Assembly: GCA_964057225.1 (NCBI GenBank)
Contig: OZ059894.1
Coordinates: forward strand, 16,336,476 to 16,400,475
DNA length: 64,000 nt
Reading direction: 5' to 3'
Source of the DNA: Auanema rhodensis
Lineage: Eukaryota > Nematoda > Chromadorea > Rhabditida > Rhabditidae
Below the pieces are notes generated by a model. It had not been told where the DNA came from. It saw nothing but the letters and a program-made list of their open reading frames with translations, and did not search any database. Below, in pieces: positions 39,101 to 51,742 of this stretch. Each line of letters opens with the position of its first letter. Position 1 is the stretch's first letter. Made by a program: the position numbers and the translations under genes.

Positions 39101-39254
39101 TCAATATTCAAACATTTTCAAAATTATTTTAGTGCTGCGAGAATTTTTCGAAGAAAAAAAAAGTTTCTACCAGTTGATTTTTTTTTGATTTTTTTCATCG
39201 AATTCTTACATTTGGTCTAACCAAAAATTAAAATAGAGATATAGAGAGAAAGAT

Positions 39255-39256
<2 letters not shown>

Positions 39257-39293
<37 letters not shown>
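39257..39293. repeat. GA microsatellite
   Basis: Uninterrupted (GA)n of about 37 bases in the gene desert. Confidence 0.9.
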
Positions 39294-39296
<3 letters not shown>

Positions 39297-40616
39297 GTAG
39301 GAACAGATTGTTCCTTGATGCAAAAATCACATGATCAAATCATACTTTAACATTTGAATCTTCCGTTCCACTAAACTATATAGATATATATGTCTTTTTG
39401 TGAAAAAGAGAGAAATATTATAGATTAATGTATTTAAAATATAAATATTGTTAAATACAATTGTATTCAATTATACTTCTCACATTTAAGCTTTAACGAT
39501 GTCATGTATGCATAGTCATACAGCAGAAGTTTAAGCTTTTAAATAGAACGAGAGGGGAATGAGGGTTTGGGTAGACTATGGAATGCTGTACTCTTCTTCC
39601 AATCCGTTTCTTTTCACTCGTTTTGTCGTTTTTTTGGTGTTAGAAGATCTGACAATTCTTTCATTTCATTACTGAATATGGTAGATGATTAAACAAAAAA
39701 AAGAAGATTTTTCTGTAGTTTTGAAATCTACGGTAAGAAAATCGTTTTATACTCCCCTCTCTTTTTCCTTCTCCCCCGTCATATATTCTTGTAACCTAAT
39801 CATTTTCAATATAAATAACAAAGAAAAGAAATAATAATAATAATTTCATGATTTTATATGTAAACATGTTATAGATATAAGACTTATACTATTTATTTCT
39901 TCTTTATACTTACTTACTTGCCTTACGAACTAATTTTCTTTCAGTATGTCAGCGTTTGTTTCTCTTTCTTTTGCTGATTTTCGTTTTACTTCGCATTTCA
40001 TGCTTTTGCTTTGCCTCCGTCGTCATGCTCATCATCCTCTTTTCTCCCGCCGTCACCCTCATCAACTTCCTCTTCTCTTCTTCTTCTTCTTCTGCTTCTC
40101 TTGAATGTAGTATTTTCAACATACATATAGTTTGACTACATTGTTTATGATATTAGCTTTTTTTTCTGTTAGAAAATCATCATAGTGAAGAGGAAGAAGA
40201 CAGATAGAAGAATATATACCACTCGGCATGCCGTTGAGTAGTATTTTCTTTTCGCGATATGAGAAGATGAAGAGAAAAATTCAGTCTAATTCATCATGAG
40301 CCATTACTTCTCTATCTCTAACAGATATTTTCTTGTTTTTTTTTCATTGTCATCTGATCTTGTGCTGTCAAACATACGTTCTCCCTTTCTGTTCCATTTT
40401 TTTTTATTCTTCATCTCTATTATCCGTGACGCTAATGAAGTCATCGCCTCAGGCTGTCATAGCTGTGCTGTCGTCCTGGTTACAGATGCTTAAGTCATAT
40501 TCAAGCATAATCAACCTGCTTTCGTTGTCAATTAGCACTTAAGGCGTAATCCTAATCATGCTCTATTACGTTACAGGTTTATGATGGAATTATTTCCAAT
40601 TCAATGAGAACTGTTG

Positions 40617-40620
<4 letters not shown>

Positions 40621-40680
<60 letters not shown>
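40621..40680. repeat. CT microsatellite, 60 bases
   Basis: Perfect (CT)30 on the plus strand, followed by a C run and more imperfect CT. It produces a spurious Ser/Leu frame. Confidence 0.95.
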
Positions 40681-40683
<3 letters not shown>

Positions 40684-41852
40684 CCCCTCTCTTTCTCTCT
40701 CTCTTTATTTTGAACAATATCATCTTGAATATGAAAAAGAAATTTTACAAATTACAATTACTATAATATATAAAGTTGAAAGACGAAGCATTAATAGTAA
40801 TAAATATATAATTTGAAGACCTTTTGCAAATTTCTCATTTGTATTTTAGAAAATAAAAACTGAAATCATAAGATTTAATATTGTTTTAATAACTAATAAA
40901 TAAATATATTATTAATACCTCATTGTAAGCTGTATGTGAGACTTCTTATATACATCATAAGCATATGTTATATGATATATCTCACTATACTATATATATC
41001 TTTTCCTTAATCGCTTATTTTTAATTTATTCTTCTTCTTTTCGAGACATTTATCTTCTTTTTCTTTTTGTATTTTCTTCATCTCTTACTTTTTTCCATCC
41101 TATATCTTTTTCTTTTATTTGTAGTTCTTTATATTTTTTTCATATTTTGTCCAAATTTTAAAATTCAAATTTGTATCTTTTTTTCGTTTCAGTTAAATTT
41201 CAAATGTTCTTTCAACTAATTTCTTAATGAAAGTAAGATAATATTATGAATAACATTGAGCTGAAACAACTCGTTTACATATTGAAATTGCTGTCTGCCT
41301 TCATCTCTTATTGAAATTCAATGCCACGTGGTGTTGTTGGTCGGTTAAGAGTTGCCATAGAAGGCTCTCAACACCTGCCATCCAGAAATGATTATTCCAT
41401 GTGTTATGAGTATAATGTCTGTTCATATATATATAGTGTATTATAGTATTTCCATGAATAATAACAGATCAATTACATATGTATCCTTAATGTACAGACT
41501 GGCTTCTTTTGTGTTTATAGCATCACCTACTCCCACCACTCCATACAACCCCCCCCCCTCTCTACCACTACGACAACCACCACTATTCTCATCACCAACG
41601 CTTCATATACTGCCCTTCCCCCCCCCCCATCCAAATCCAAATCATAGAAATCGTCACAGTTATGTGATAATGACGTGAATCTTATTATGCGTTAGCTTAC
41701 CATCGATGATGACAACGGCATTCGTGAAGTTAGTATCGTTGTCAGTCCTGATATCAAGCTTTTTCAAGAAGCAACAACTAACAGCTGTGAAATTGTCTGT
41801 TTCATCGTCATTCCTTGTTTTCAGCCACACCTCTTTAATTTTCTCACATTCT

Positions 41853-41883
<31 letters not shown>

Positions 41884-42811
41884 TCTCTCCCTTTATATTG
41901 TTCCCCTCTAAACCTCAGTTTCTTCCGCGCCTCTCTTTCTCACACTGACAAACTTTTCTCTCTTTCCCTCTCTCTGTCTAGCTTGACAACAGAAAAAATA
42001 AATAATAAAAAACAAAATTCAACAAAGCATTTTCACTTGGCATGCTTGTTTTCGTGAAAATGTTAGCATTCACTCATTCTTTTACATAACTATGTTTATA
42101 CTTACGTTTATAGTATTGATTTAGTCGTATTAATTCTTTCGAACTATTCGTTTTTATTGATTTTTAATTACGTGAATTACGTGAACAACATTACTTTTAG
42201 AAAAATATATCTAAAGACCGGTTGCATACAATTGACATTCAATAGGAGTTTAAAGAACGGTTGTGATCCTCAAGTCCGATCTTAATCCAGCTCTTTCTCT
42301 CTATCCCTCTTACATATTGCCCTACCTTTTAATTGAGGCTTTCTACTTTCATTTCATCTCTTTTCCTTTTAAATCTTATATAACTTTTGATCGGTTAATC
42401 AATTCTTCTTCTTCCATCTCTCTATATCTTTTAACCGTTCTGAGTGGCTCTATTAGTTACGAAACGTCAACTAATTCTTTTCAATTCAATTAATAATATC
42501 ATTTTAAGTTTTTATTTAGATCTTTGTTATTCTTCTTCTTCTTCTTCTTCTTCTTTTACCTTTCCATCTATATTCAGCTGAAACCTGTGTCGTTGAACTC
42601 CCTCTGTGCACATTCTGTTCGCAGTTGTGTGTCTTTCATCACTACAGCACACATATATACAAACACAAACACATAGAATATTATATATTCCATTTTCAAT
42701 TTCTTACACACCTTACATGCATCTTCTTCATTTTCTCTCTTTCTATTCTCTTTGTTTTCTTTCCACTTTCTGCTTTATAAGTCACAAACTATTATGAGTT
42801 GTCATTATTAA

Positions 42812-42820
<9 letters not shown>

Positions 42821-42889
<69 letters not shown>
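42821..42889. repeat. CT microsatellite, about 69 bases
   Basis: The longest uninterrupted dinucleotide run of the window, (TC)n, flanked by shorter CT runs. No coding content. Confidence 0.95.
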
Positions 42890-42900
<11 letters not shown>

Positions 42901-45369
42901 ACATTCAACTTCTACTAATCTCATTGATGTATCATCATTTCTTTTTTTCTTTTTATTCTTCTTCCTTGATGTATAGTTATCGTCTTTTTAAATTTTTTCT
43001 ATGTTTCAGTATCAGTATTTCAAATGTTTTCTTTTCTTACAGATTAACTTCATATTATTTTTGGACAATGGATATTGGTTCATTTGATGCTTATAAAACA
43101 TAAGCACTACTTCATTCTCACGACAACTCTTACAGATTGAACATATTCTGCAGCATCCACAATTAAACCTGTCATCGATGTATATAGTTCAATTAAGAAC
43201 AACTTCTGCTCTAGTGTGGCTCTAGCACTGCATGTTTGACGAAAAACAACAACGTTGTTTCTGTTACGGTGGCTTAACCACTCTTCTGTACAGCATCAGC
43301 TGGCTCTGTATATGCTATTTTTATATAAGCTTGAGGAATAGCTGCCAAAAAACCACCTAGAAATCCGTATTTTGAGATAACCGGAAGTCCATATCGCTCC
43401 CTTCGTTTTTATCTTCATATTTCTATCTTCTTCCCTCCCCCTTCTTGCTGATGCCTTTCCCTCCTTCTCTCCAACGACTCTATAACACTTGTCAACCTGC
43501 TCAGGCTGTTCTCTTTTCCCTATTTTCTCTCTCTTCTCTTCTTATTTCGTTCATTTTCCATATATGGCCCAATCAATGTCAGTTACGGGGACCAGCTCAC
43601 TTGTATTCATGGGAAATTATTAAGAGTAGTGAGGAAAAGGAAAAGAAAGACTAAGATAGACTGAGAGAAGAGAATGAGAAAATGGATCGATCTACGTGAT
43701 GTTTGAACACGAGGAGACTGACGCTAGGCCAACGGTAGTCCTTCCCTTTTCTCTTTCGGATCCGTCTAGTGTCCTCCTTCTGCTCCTCATCTTTCATATG
43801 GCTTCTTCGCTTTCTGAGTCGATGTCTCACGATTTCTACATTAAAATGGTTTTATGTCAAAGCTCTGTTTCAAACGTTTTCTGCCTGTGCAGCGAGAATA
43901 AACAAAAATGTTTTGCTGCTCACTTCATCTGATTCGTTTCGCATGATTCAGAGCTTCACTTCTACACTCATGTCGTCTCCAAAGAACGTTATTTCGTCAA
44001 CTTTTCATCAATCATGTTCCACAAAATGCTTGATATCACATCAAAGCTTTTTCTATGGCCATGTGATCGTTCCATGATTTTTTCAATGTTTACTTCGTTG
44101 ATGTCTCGAAGGCTGATTTTTTAATCTTGTGTAAAAGACTGGTCATCTGATCCAGACTTTTTCTATCTCTCTGTTAATCAGCTGATCATGTTGTATCATC
44201 GTCATTGTCAGTTTCGTTGTTAATGATTCACTACAATATCATTCCACTACAGATGGTTGCCTAAAGTTCCATAGACAGTCTTTAACTTGTTTCTGAAATC
44301 CAGATTAACGTACAAACAGCGTGAAGGTTGTAACACAAGTTGCAGACAGATGATAGCTTGCCTACATGCTTGAATGAAGCTTTGCCCGGCCAGGTTCGAA
44401 TTTCAGTCCAGAAATTTTGTCTGGAGCATAAAGTTGGGTTGGGAGCAAATAAACAATTTCAACGTTTCTGTTGGTTTTTATGCGAATTTTCAAGACCAGA
44501 AAGAACTGTATCATGCTCCAACCTGACATAGAGCTTGAAGCTTGATCTGCCAACTTGTTTCAAGCGCGATTGTCTCCTTGTCGCAACCCAGCTTCACTAC
44601 GTCAATAAGGCTCTGAATAGTTGACATGGAACATTTTGCCTCGGAAAACCTGACTGTAAACCTGACAGTTTGATGTCTTTCAACAAGCCTCTTCTTCGCG
44701 CACACGTATACCTTTGTGTCTTCTCACTCTCATTTTGAACTGATAGTTGGCCACCGTTCTCACGACTAACTTCCTTATTTGTCTCTCAGCTGATTTCATT
44801 CGATTCTTCTAGTTCTTCTGTCTCTTCAGCCATCGCCGTCGACTTCGTCGTCGTCTTATTTTTCATCTTTCATCATCACAGTTGTCGTGAACGTTTATGT
44901 ACATACTATACAGATATCTTCATTTACGCCGTTGTCGTTTGTTTCGTCGTTTTGTCGACAGCAGAACGAAAAGTAAAACAAAGGTGTGATATGAAGATTT
45001 GAACTACGAAACAGAGAAACGAACTGTTATGGGTTATGACTTGTTGGTAATAGGAACAATCATCAACATCATCATCATCATATTCATCAGATTACTTTTC
45101 GTCTTTGTCAACTTTGATGTCGTCGTCTTTTTTTCAACAACAGAGGACAATAACTGAAACCTCTACCCTCCCCCTTTCTCCTCTCCCCCACCCTTTTTCT
45201 TTATCTCTCTGACTATATTTCTCTCTTTCTGGTCTTCCCTCCCACTAAATTTCTTAATCTGTTTCTCTTAAAGTCTTATACCATATATGTGCATACGTCT
45301 CTCTCTCTCTCTATCTCTTCCTCTCTCCCTCTATCGTCTTTCTTCTTCTTATTGTTTTGACTAAAAGAT

Positions 45370-45403
45370 GAAGAAGAAGAAGAAGAAGAAGAAGAAGAAG
45401 AAG
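45370..45403. repeat. GAA trinucleotide repeat
   Basis: (GAA)11-like tract. On the minus strand it reads as poly-Ser or poly-Leu, which explains an open frame there. It is purine-pure and may form triplex DNA. Confidence 0.9.
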
Positions 45404-48400
45404 CAATAGCGGGTTGGCTGGAAGCCTGTCCAGTCTTGCCCGAGGAGTGTCCTTGTTGTTCTTTAACTTCTTTCTCACCCCTTCCTCCCCGCATCTCATC
45501 AACCATTTTCTTCTTATTTTTATCTCATTTTCTCATTTTTTTGTTCTCTTGTCCTGCCATAGTGCTTATTATCAGTGATATTCTTGTCACATTAACAGAA
45601 AGTAATCTTATCATCCGACTTCATGCCCCCCATTTCATCCTCGAAGTTTCAGAAATAATGGAATACAGTTCAAACTTTCTGTTCGTTCACTTTTTCAGTT
45701 GGTCCTCATGTTATGAGCTGCCTTTCATTCGTGGCAACTGAATCTAGCCTGTATACCTCTCTCTTTCTTTCTTTTCATGAGTTTTCAATGCTGTTTTGAA
45801 AATGTTCTGTTTTTCTTTTGCATTTTTTCTACGTTTCTTCATTTGATTTATTCTTCAGGTATATTTCAAAAGAAAGAAAGATGGCCTTCAGCTTTTGCAA
45901 TCATATTACCTAATGGCATCCAGTTATTGACGTTCATAACGCATAGTTAATAAGATTCAGAAGGGAGCTTGATGACGTGACGTTGACACTCCCTGCGCTA
46001 TTTCCTCTTTCCTTTTATCTTCTTCACTCCCTCCTCATTTCTCTCGTTTCTCCTTTTTCTAACAATAACAAGAAAATCGTGAAACTTCAAATGCCATTCA
46101 TCATAAATTTCTCAGCTCAATCTAAAAGTTTTCACGACAATCAATAAAGTTACAGTAGCATTTTGTGAACATCATCATCTTCACTATAGTCTCAGCAGAT
46201 CATGTTATTCAAATTTCTTCGTATGATCATCAGAAGTCATTGACTAGTATCTCTGTCACCACTATAGCCAGAACACCATCATCATCAACACTAACTCCAT
46301 CGTCTTCGTGCGTCAAGCAAATACTTATCCAAACCTCCAAATCTCAGTTTTTTTTCATCTTTACAATCATTCAAGAAACATAACTTCTATCGAACAACTA
46401 AATTTAGAAGCATTATTCATCTTTTCTTCCGTTTTGAACTTCAAATACATTTCCTTTATTTCAATATATTTAAGTGAAAATAGCAATTTCTTCTTTTGTT
46501 TTCTTTTTTTCCCAAAACGTTTGATCATCATTATTCCTCGCTTTTTCAACATTATGTCAAAATTTATATCTTTTTTTCAATTTATTTAATTGAATTGAAA
46601 TTCTTTTAAACTAAAAATTTACTTTGAATAAATTATAATTTTTTTCTTTATTCTAAGAAATTATAATCATCTTTTCAAATAATATTAATTATTATTGTTT
46701 TAATCAATATTATATAGGTTTTTTCCTATTTTTGACTGTAGTATGATCTTCTTTCATAAATATCACATCACCACATAACGTCACCATAGCCTTCTTAATA
46801 TCAACATTACCCTATACCCTCCAGCATTTAGAATTTCATAGTATCTTTCTCTCTCTCTGTCTCTCTCTCTCTCTCTTTATCTCTTTATCTATTTCCTTGC
46901 CTTTTTTAGGTTTTCTCATAGTTCTCTCATTTACAATACCAGATAAACGAAAATAAAAGAAACCGTCTGAACAAATAAAACTAAAATTCTGATTATGCTC
47001 AGTATTTTACTGAATTGATCAAAATATTTAAAAAATAATAATATTATAACACGAATATCCGTTTTTAAGCAATTTCTTTCAATCTTTTCTTAGTTAAATA
47101 TATATCATACATAGAAAAGCTTATCAACTAACAAAAGTTTTTTATATCATATTCAATCTGTTGTTTGAATTTCTCTCACTCCTCTCCAGCTGTGTACCGG
47201 CAATTTTGTTCTCCAAATAAGCTTCAAAATTTTCTTTTTCGTTCTTCTTCTTATGTCATTTCCATATCTAGTTTATAATTCTGCTTCAAAGAACTATTTC
47301 ATATAGTTTACACGTATTCACGTGAATATTTCATATACCATTTTCATTGTTTGGTAATGTAGTCATTGAGAACGGTTGGTTGAATGAATCGTTTATCACT
47401 TTTTGTCCTCTTCTCATTTGTCTTTCATCCTCTAGTTAATTCAAATCATGTTGTTAATTAGCTCCAAAAATCGATTTCTTGCCCATTCTATGCGTTTAGT
47501 CAGCTGATTCTCAAGAAATTTTGAAATAAAACCTTTTAGTTTTTCATTTCTTTCTCTTTCTCTCTCTCTCTCTTTATTTTACCTCATTCTTTTACCTTAC
47601 ATTCATCAATAAAACAGCCAATGATCATGTTCACAAACTTCTGTTTCTAATACTTCGCCCCCGTTTTTTTTTCGGAAAAAAAAAAGAATGACGATAGTTA
47701 TGAGAGAATAAATATTTTCGAGATATTATATAGATAAAGATACGTTAAAAGTTTGTTAGTTATAGGATATTGAAGAGTAAGAGATGGTTGAAGATGGGAT
47801 ATGAACAAAATCCACGTGATCTTATGTCAGACTCTCTCTCTCCCTCCTTTTCTCTCTCTTTTTCCCTCTCTATATCTCTCTTACTCTCTCCTTTTTTGCT
47901 AGTGCTTCTCTTTCTCTCTCAGCTTTTCTCTCTTTGTCTTCTTTCTTCATTCCTATCTATACTTCTCTCTTCTCATTTTTATTTTACACACACTCTTCGT
48001 TCTCTCATATCTATCGTCTTGTCGTCAAATTGTCTGCCTGAACCAAAACCTCCAGTACTATTTCACTTTTTTTTCTTCAAGCAGTTTTATTTCGTTTATT
48101 GTATTTTAAAGTTTTGCCAATGAGTAGCCATAATATAAGTTTGTTTTGAATTATTTGAGAAAAACATACAGAAAACTACTTTTTCTTTATATTCATTATC
48201 AATCTTTCATTTTATTCTATTACTATATAAGCTGTAAACGCCTTATTTAGACCTAATTGACACCAAGAGGGGGAGAAGGAAGAACTAGACATAGAGGAAA
48301 AATAGAAATACTATAGAGGCGCAGACAGTAGAGAGGTTTTAGGTTCTCGCCATCTCAAAGAGCTAGCACCATCTGGCAACTTTTCGGTTAGCCTACAACA

Positions 48401-50062
48401 TCATCAAGAGCTCCTGCTGCTCTGAGATCGGATCTCCATGCCTAACCTCTCATTTAGTTAGCTGCTTTATCTCTCGCTCGCTCTCTCCCTAATTCTTTTT
48501 CCACATTTCTCTTCATATTCTCTGTTACGTCCACTCTAGCCATACTCTCTAATACCTTTTCTGGCTTGACCATCATGTGCTGACCAGTCAACCAGGCTAA
48601 CCTCTCCCTCCTCAGCATGCCCAACCTCCCTTCATCCTTCCAATCCTGTCAGTTGACCTCGTGACTATCGTCCACGCAGGGTCTCAGCAGCGGTCCCAGC
48701 CCAATTTCTGTGAAAGCCTCTCACTCATATTGTTTATTCTTGTTAGAAAATGCATGTTTTACATATATTTTCAGCCAAATTTACCAAAAACTAAGACAAA
48801 AAGACGATGTATACTTGGCTAGAGGCTAGAAGTTTTGATCTTGATTTCTCTTTTCATTTTCCCGCCTAGATATGCCTCAACATACACAAAAAGCAATTTT
48901 AATATTTCTTCTGTTGGCACAAGCATTATCACTCGTATTTGATGTCTTCTAACTGCCGTCAACAACACCGAAACAGCTTTTTTCGATAATTTTATTTATT
49001 TTTCCTCTTCACTTCTTCTTCTAAAATTCTTTTCTTATTTTTTGAATAAATCCATAAGTTTCTCATTTTCATTCGTGTTGACACGTTTGTCTTGATTCTA
49101 ATTCTCTTCGAGTTCAAATCTTTGAAATCAGATTATAATCAAGTCTCTTGTTATCAGAAAGATGTGATTAGATTTCATATTTGGTTAAAAAAAATTTATA
49201 TTTTGCCCTCTGTTTTCAATATCTCTCCATCTATTCTGATTCTAAATGAATAATAGAATTCTCTTCTTGTATTATGAAATATTCTGCCAATAGTTTGTTC
49301 ATCATCGCGTAATGTTTTGCAATAGAACTGTATGAGGTTTTCTGTTCAAAGAGATAGAAAAGCAAAACAGTTTTTTTTAATTTTCAAAATAGAAAACATG
49401 AAAACTTTTTTTTTCTGAAAACAGATAATCAGATTATATAATCATTATATATAAAAAGAATTATTATAGTTTAAAATGAAGATAATTCAAGCATTAATCA
49501 TCTCTAATTTCGATCATAATAAACTAGACAGACGTTTATATACTATTTTTCCTTTTGAAGATGATTACTAAAGCTGAAGTTTACAAGCTTTATACTAGCT
49601 AATTATCTTCTTTATGAAACAACGGCCTTCAGAAAAAGCTTAATAAAATCTAAAACTAGTTTTATGTTTAAATTGCTTCAGCACTGAAGTTGTAAGTAAA
49701 AGTAAACTTGATGTAGTTCTGTGAGATTCATCCTATCCGCACTTCAAGCTGTTCAATCTTTGTAGACGTTTACCGCTCAAATGACGTAGCTAAATTGAAC
49801 CAGGACTCAGTCTCAACAACACAATTTCAAAGAATTTGTAGCTTTTTATAACATTTTTCATAAATTTATAATATGTCATTAAACATATAATATTTATACT
49901 TTGTTCTCATTTCTTCTAATCTTATCACTTTCCTTTTTTTTTCAAATTCTCCTTCTTATATTATTTCTTCAGTTTTATTGAAAATATTCAATTTTCCAAT
50001 ATTAATATTGAATTTATTCCAGAATCGCTGGTCGATTTTCCTCCCCCGTCAATCGTCCCTCA

Positions 50063-50302
50063 ATGTCCGTTGCCGCTTCTGAAACTCAGGAGTTTATCAA
50101 TGATTTCAAGTAAGTTATAATTCATATTTTGATCATAAAATCAAAAAGATATTTGGTACAAAAAAGGGAAAATAAAGTGATATCGTCCTTTATTCATGTA
50201 ACATATGTCAAAAACATAAAAATGTGCTCAATATCCTTCATACTAAAATACAAAAACAGGTGTTAAATACAGCTATAAAGAGAGGAAAAAAGGAACAGAA
50301 AA

Positions 50303-50349
<47 letters not shown>

Positions 50350-51690
50350 CCGTACGACTTCCATTGCATCGCCCACAGCAAAGTATGTGTGTGTGTGTGT
50401 GTGTGAATGATTGAGAACGATTAGGTAAAAACGAATGTTAAAACAAAGGAACACCACTTAATCATTTGGTCTCATGACATCTATAACTGTTCTCGTAGAG
50501 TCAGATTCAGAAGGGTTTATATTTAACGACCTGACAACCACAACGTGCGATGACGTTATAGGGGTATCGTCGTTCCTCTCATTTAGTGAGCCATGTGCTG
50601 GACATCTGGTTTTTCATTTAAAAACCTTTCTTATGATCATTTTTCTCTCAAGATCGTTCAAGATGTCTCATTAGTAATCAGATGTTATGCTCACCCCCCC
50701 CCCCAAAACGATGTTTTTGTTTTCGTAAAATGTTTTCTAAGATTTTTTTTGTTCTGACCACTTCCTATAAGATATACAACATCTTCAACCCCTTTTCCCT
50801 TTTCACTTGCTATCCCTCTCTCTCTTTCTTCCTCTCTTTCGCTCTCTGTCTAAATCATTTCCTTCTTTTCTTTGATTATTCTGACTACACTATACTTTGC
50901 CGATATCAAGTATTCAGTGGACGGAAACATCAGAAGACTTTGTCACAATTGGACATGCAAAGGACGCTTTTTTCAATGTGGCACCTTGTCCAATACAAGA
51001 TTGTGCTTAGGTCAGATGCTCAAATATCAGAGAAAGGGAGAGAAAAATGAAGCATGACGAGTGAAATAGTACATGACAAGTAGAAGAATACATTATGATT
51101 TACATTTCAAACGAATGATTTGTTTTTATTATATGTTATCAGATCATTAATACAATTCAAATTAACGTCATTTTCTCAATTTTGTATCTTCTTCTTTATT
51201 AAAGAAGAAGAAGTCATGATAATTGAAATGATTTCCTAATTATGATTCATGCTTCTCATATCACGTGGTTATCAGTTTTTTGTGGTCCAATATAACAGCG
51301 AAAAAATCAGAAAAATTATCGAAAAGAAGAAGGCGGAATGGCAGACTACAGACAATATTTATTGATAAGAAAATTAACAACAATCATTCTAAATATAAAA
51401 TAAAATAGAGAGAGAGAGAGAGAGAGAGAAGTCAAAAAAGGCAGCGATAAAAGAAGGAAGGAAGGAACAATAATCAGAAGACATGATGCCTTTTGATTAA
51501 TCTCGGAAGAAAAAAAAATAAGAATAGAGAGAGAAATAAACACAATGTTAGAGAATCAGAAATGATAATAAAAAAATAATTGTTCTTTGTGCTTTTTTTA
51601 ATTTATTGAAGATATGATATGATAATAATGAAAATACATTAAAATAATGGTGATGGATAGATAGATAAAGAGGGAAAGGTAGAGAGAGAA

Positions 51691-51742
<52 letters not shown>

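Larger units (their letters stand above)
30292..50062. other. Gene desert, about 20 kb, microsatellite-rich
   Basis: No exon chain could be built here. Frames are dominated by Leu, Ser and Phe codons from pyrimidine tracts, or by Arg/Glu from GA tracts on the other strand. A somewhat GC-richer, non-repetitive island lies at 44.3-44.75 kb, with overlapping frames on both strands but no splice or start context. The last kilobases (48.2-48.8 kb) are less AT-rich and may hold promoter or 5' untranslated exons of the IBR-like gene. No tRNA, spliced-leader RNA or other RNA gene was recognised. Confidence 0.45.

Noticed and set aside
44385-44420. GGTTCGAATTTC as a tRNA B box
   Set aside because: No A box at tRNA distance and no acceptor-stem pairing.
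45276-45506. Poly-Ser frame in minus strand
   Set aside because: The (GAA)n repeat read in reverse; no conserved sequence on either side.
47770-48123. 117-codon plus frame MKSKRWLKMGYEQNP...
   Set aside because: After a short start it becomes a Ser/Leu run from CT tracts; no upstream acceptor, no domain.
30292-50062. Search for conserved nematode microRNAs, spliced-leader RNA and tRNAs in the gene desert
   Set aside because: No mature sequence that I know was recognised by eye; a covariance-model search would be needed to exclude them.
50872-51057. Frame with four Cys (HNWTCKGRFFQCGTLSN)
   Set aside because: Lies within intron 1 of the IBR-like gene, without start context or joined exons. 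The cysteine pattern matches no family I know.
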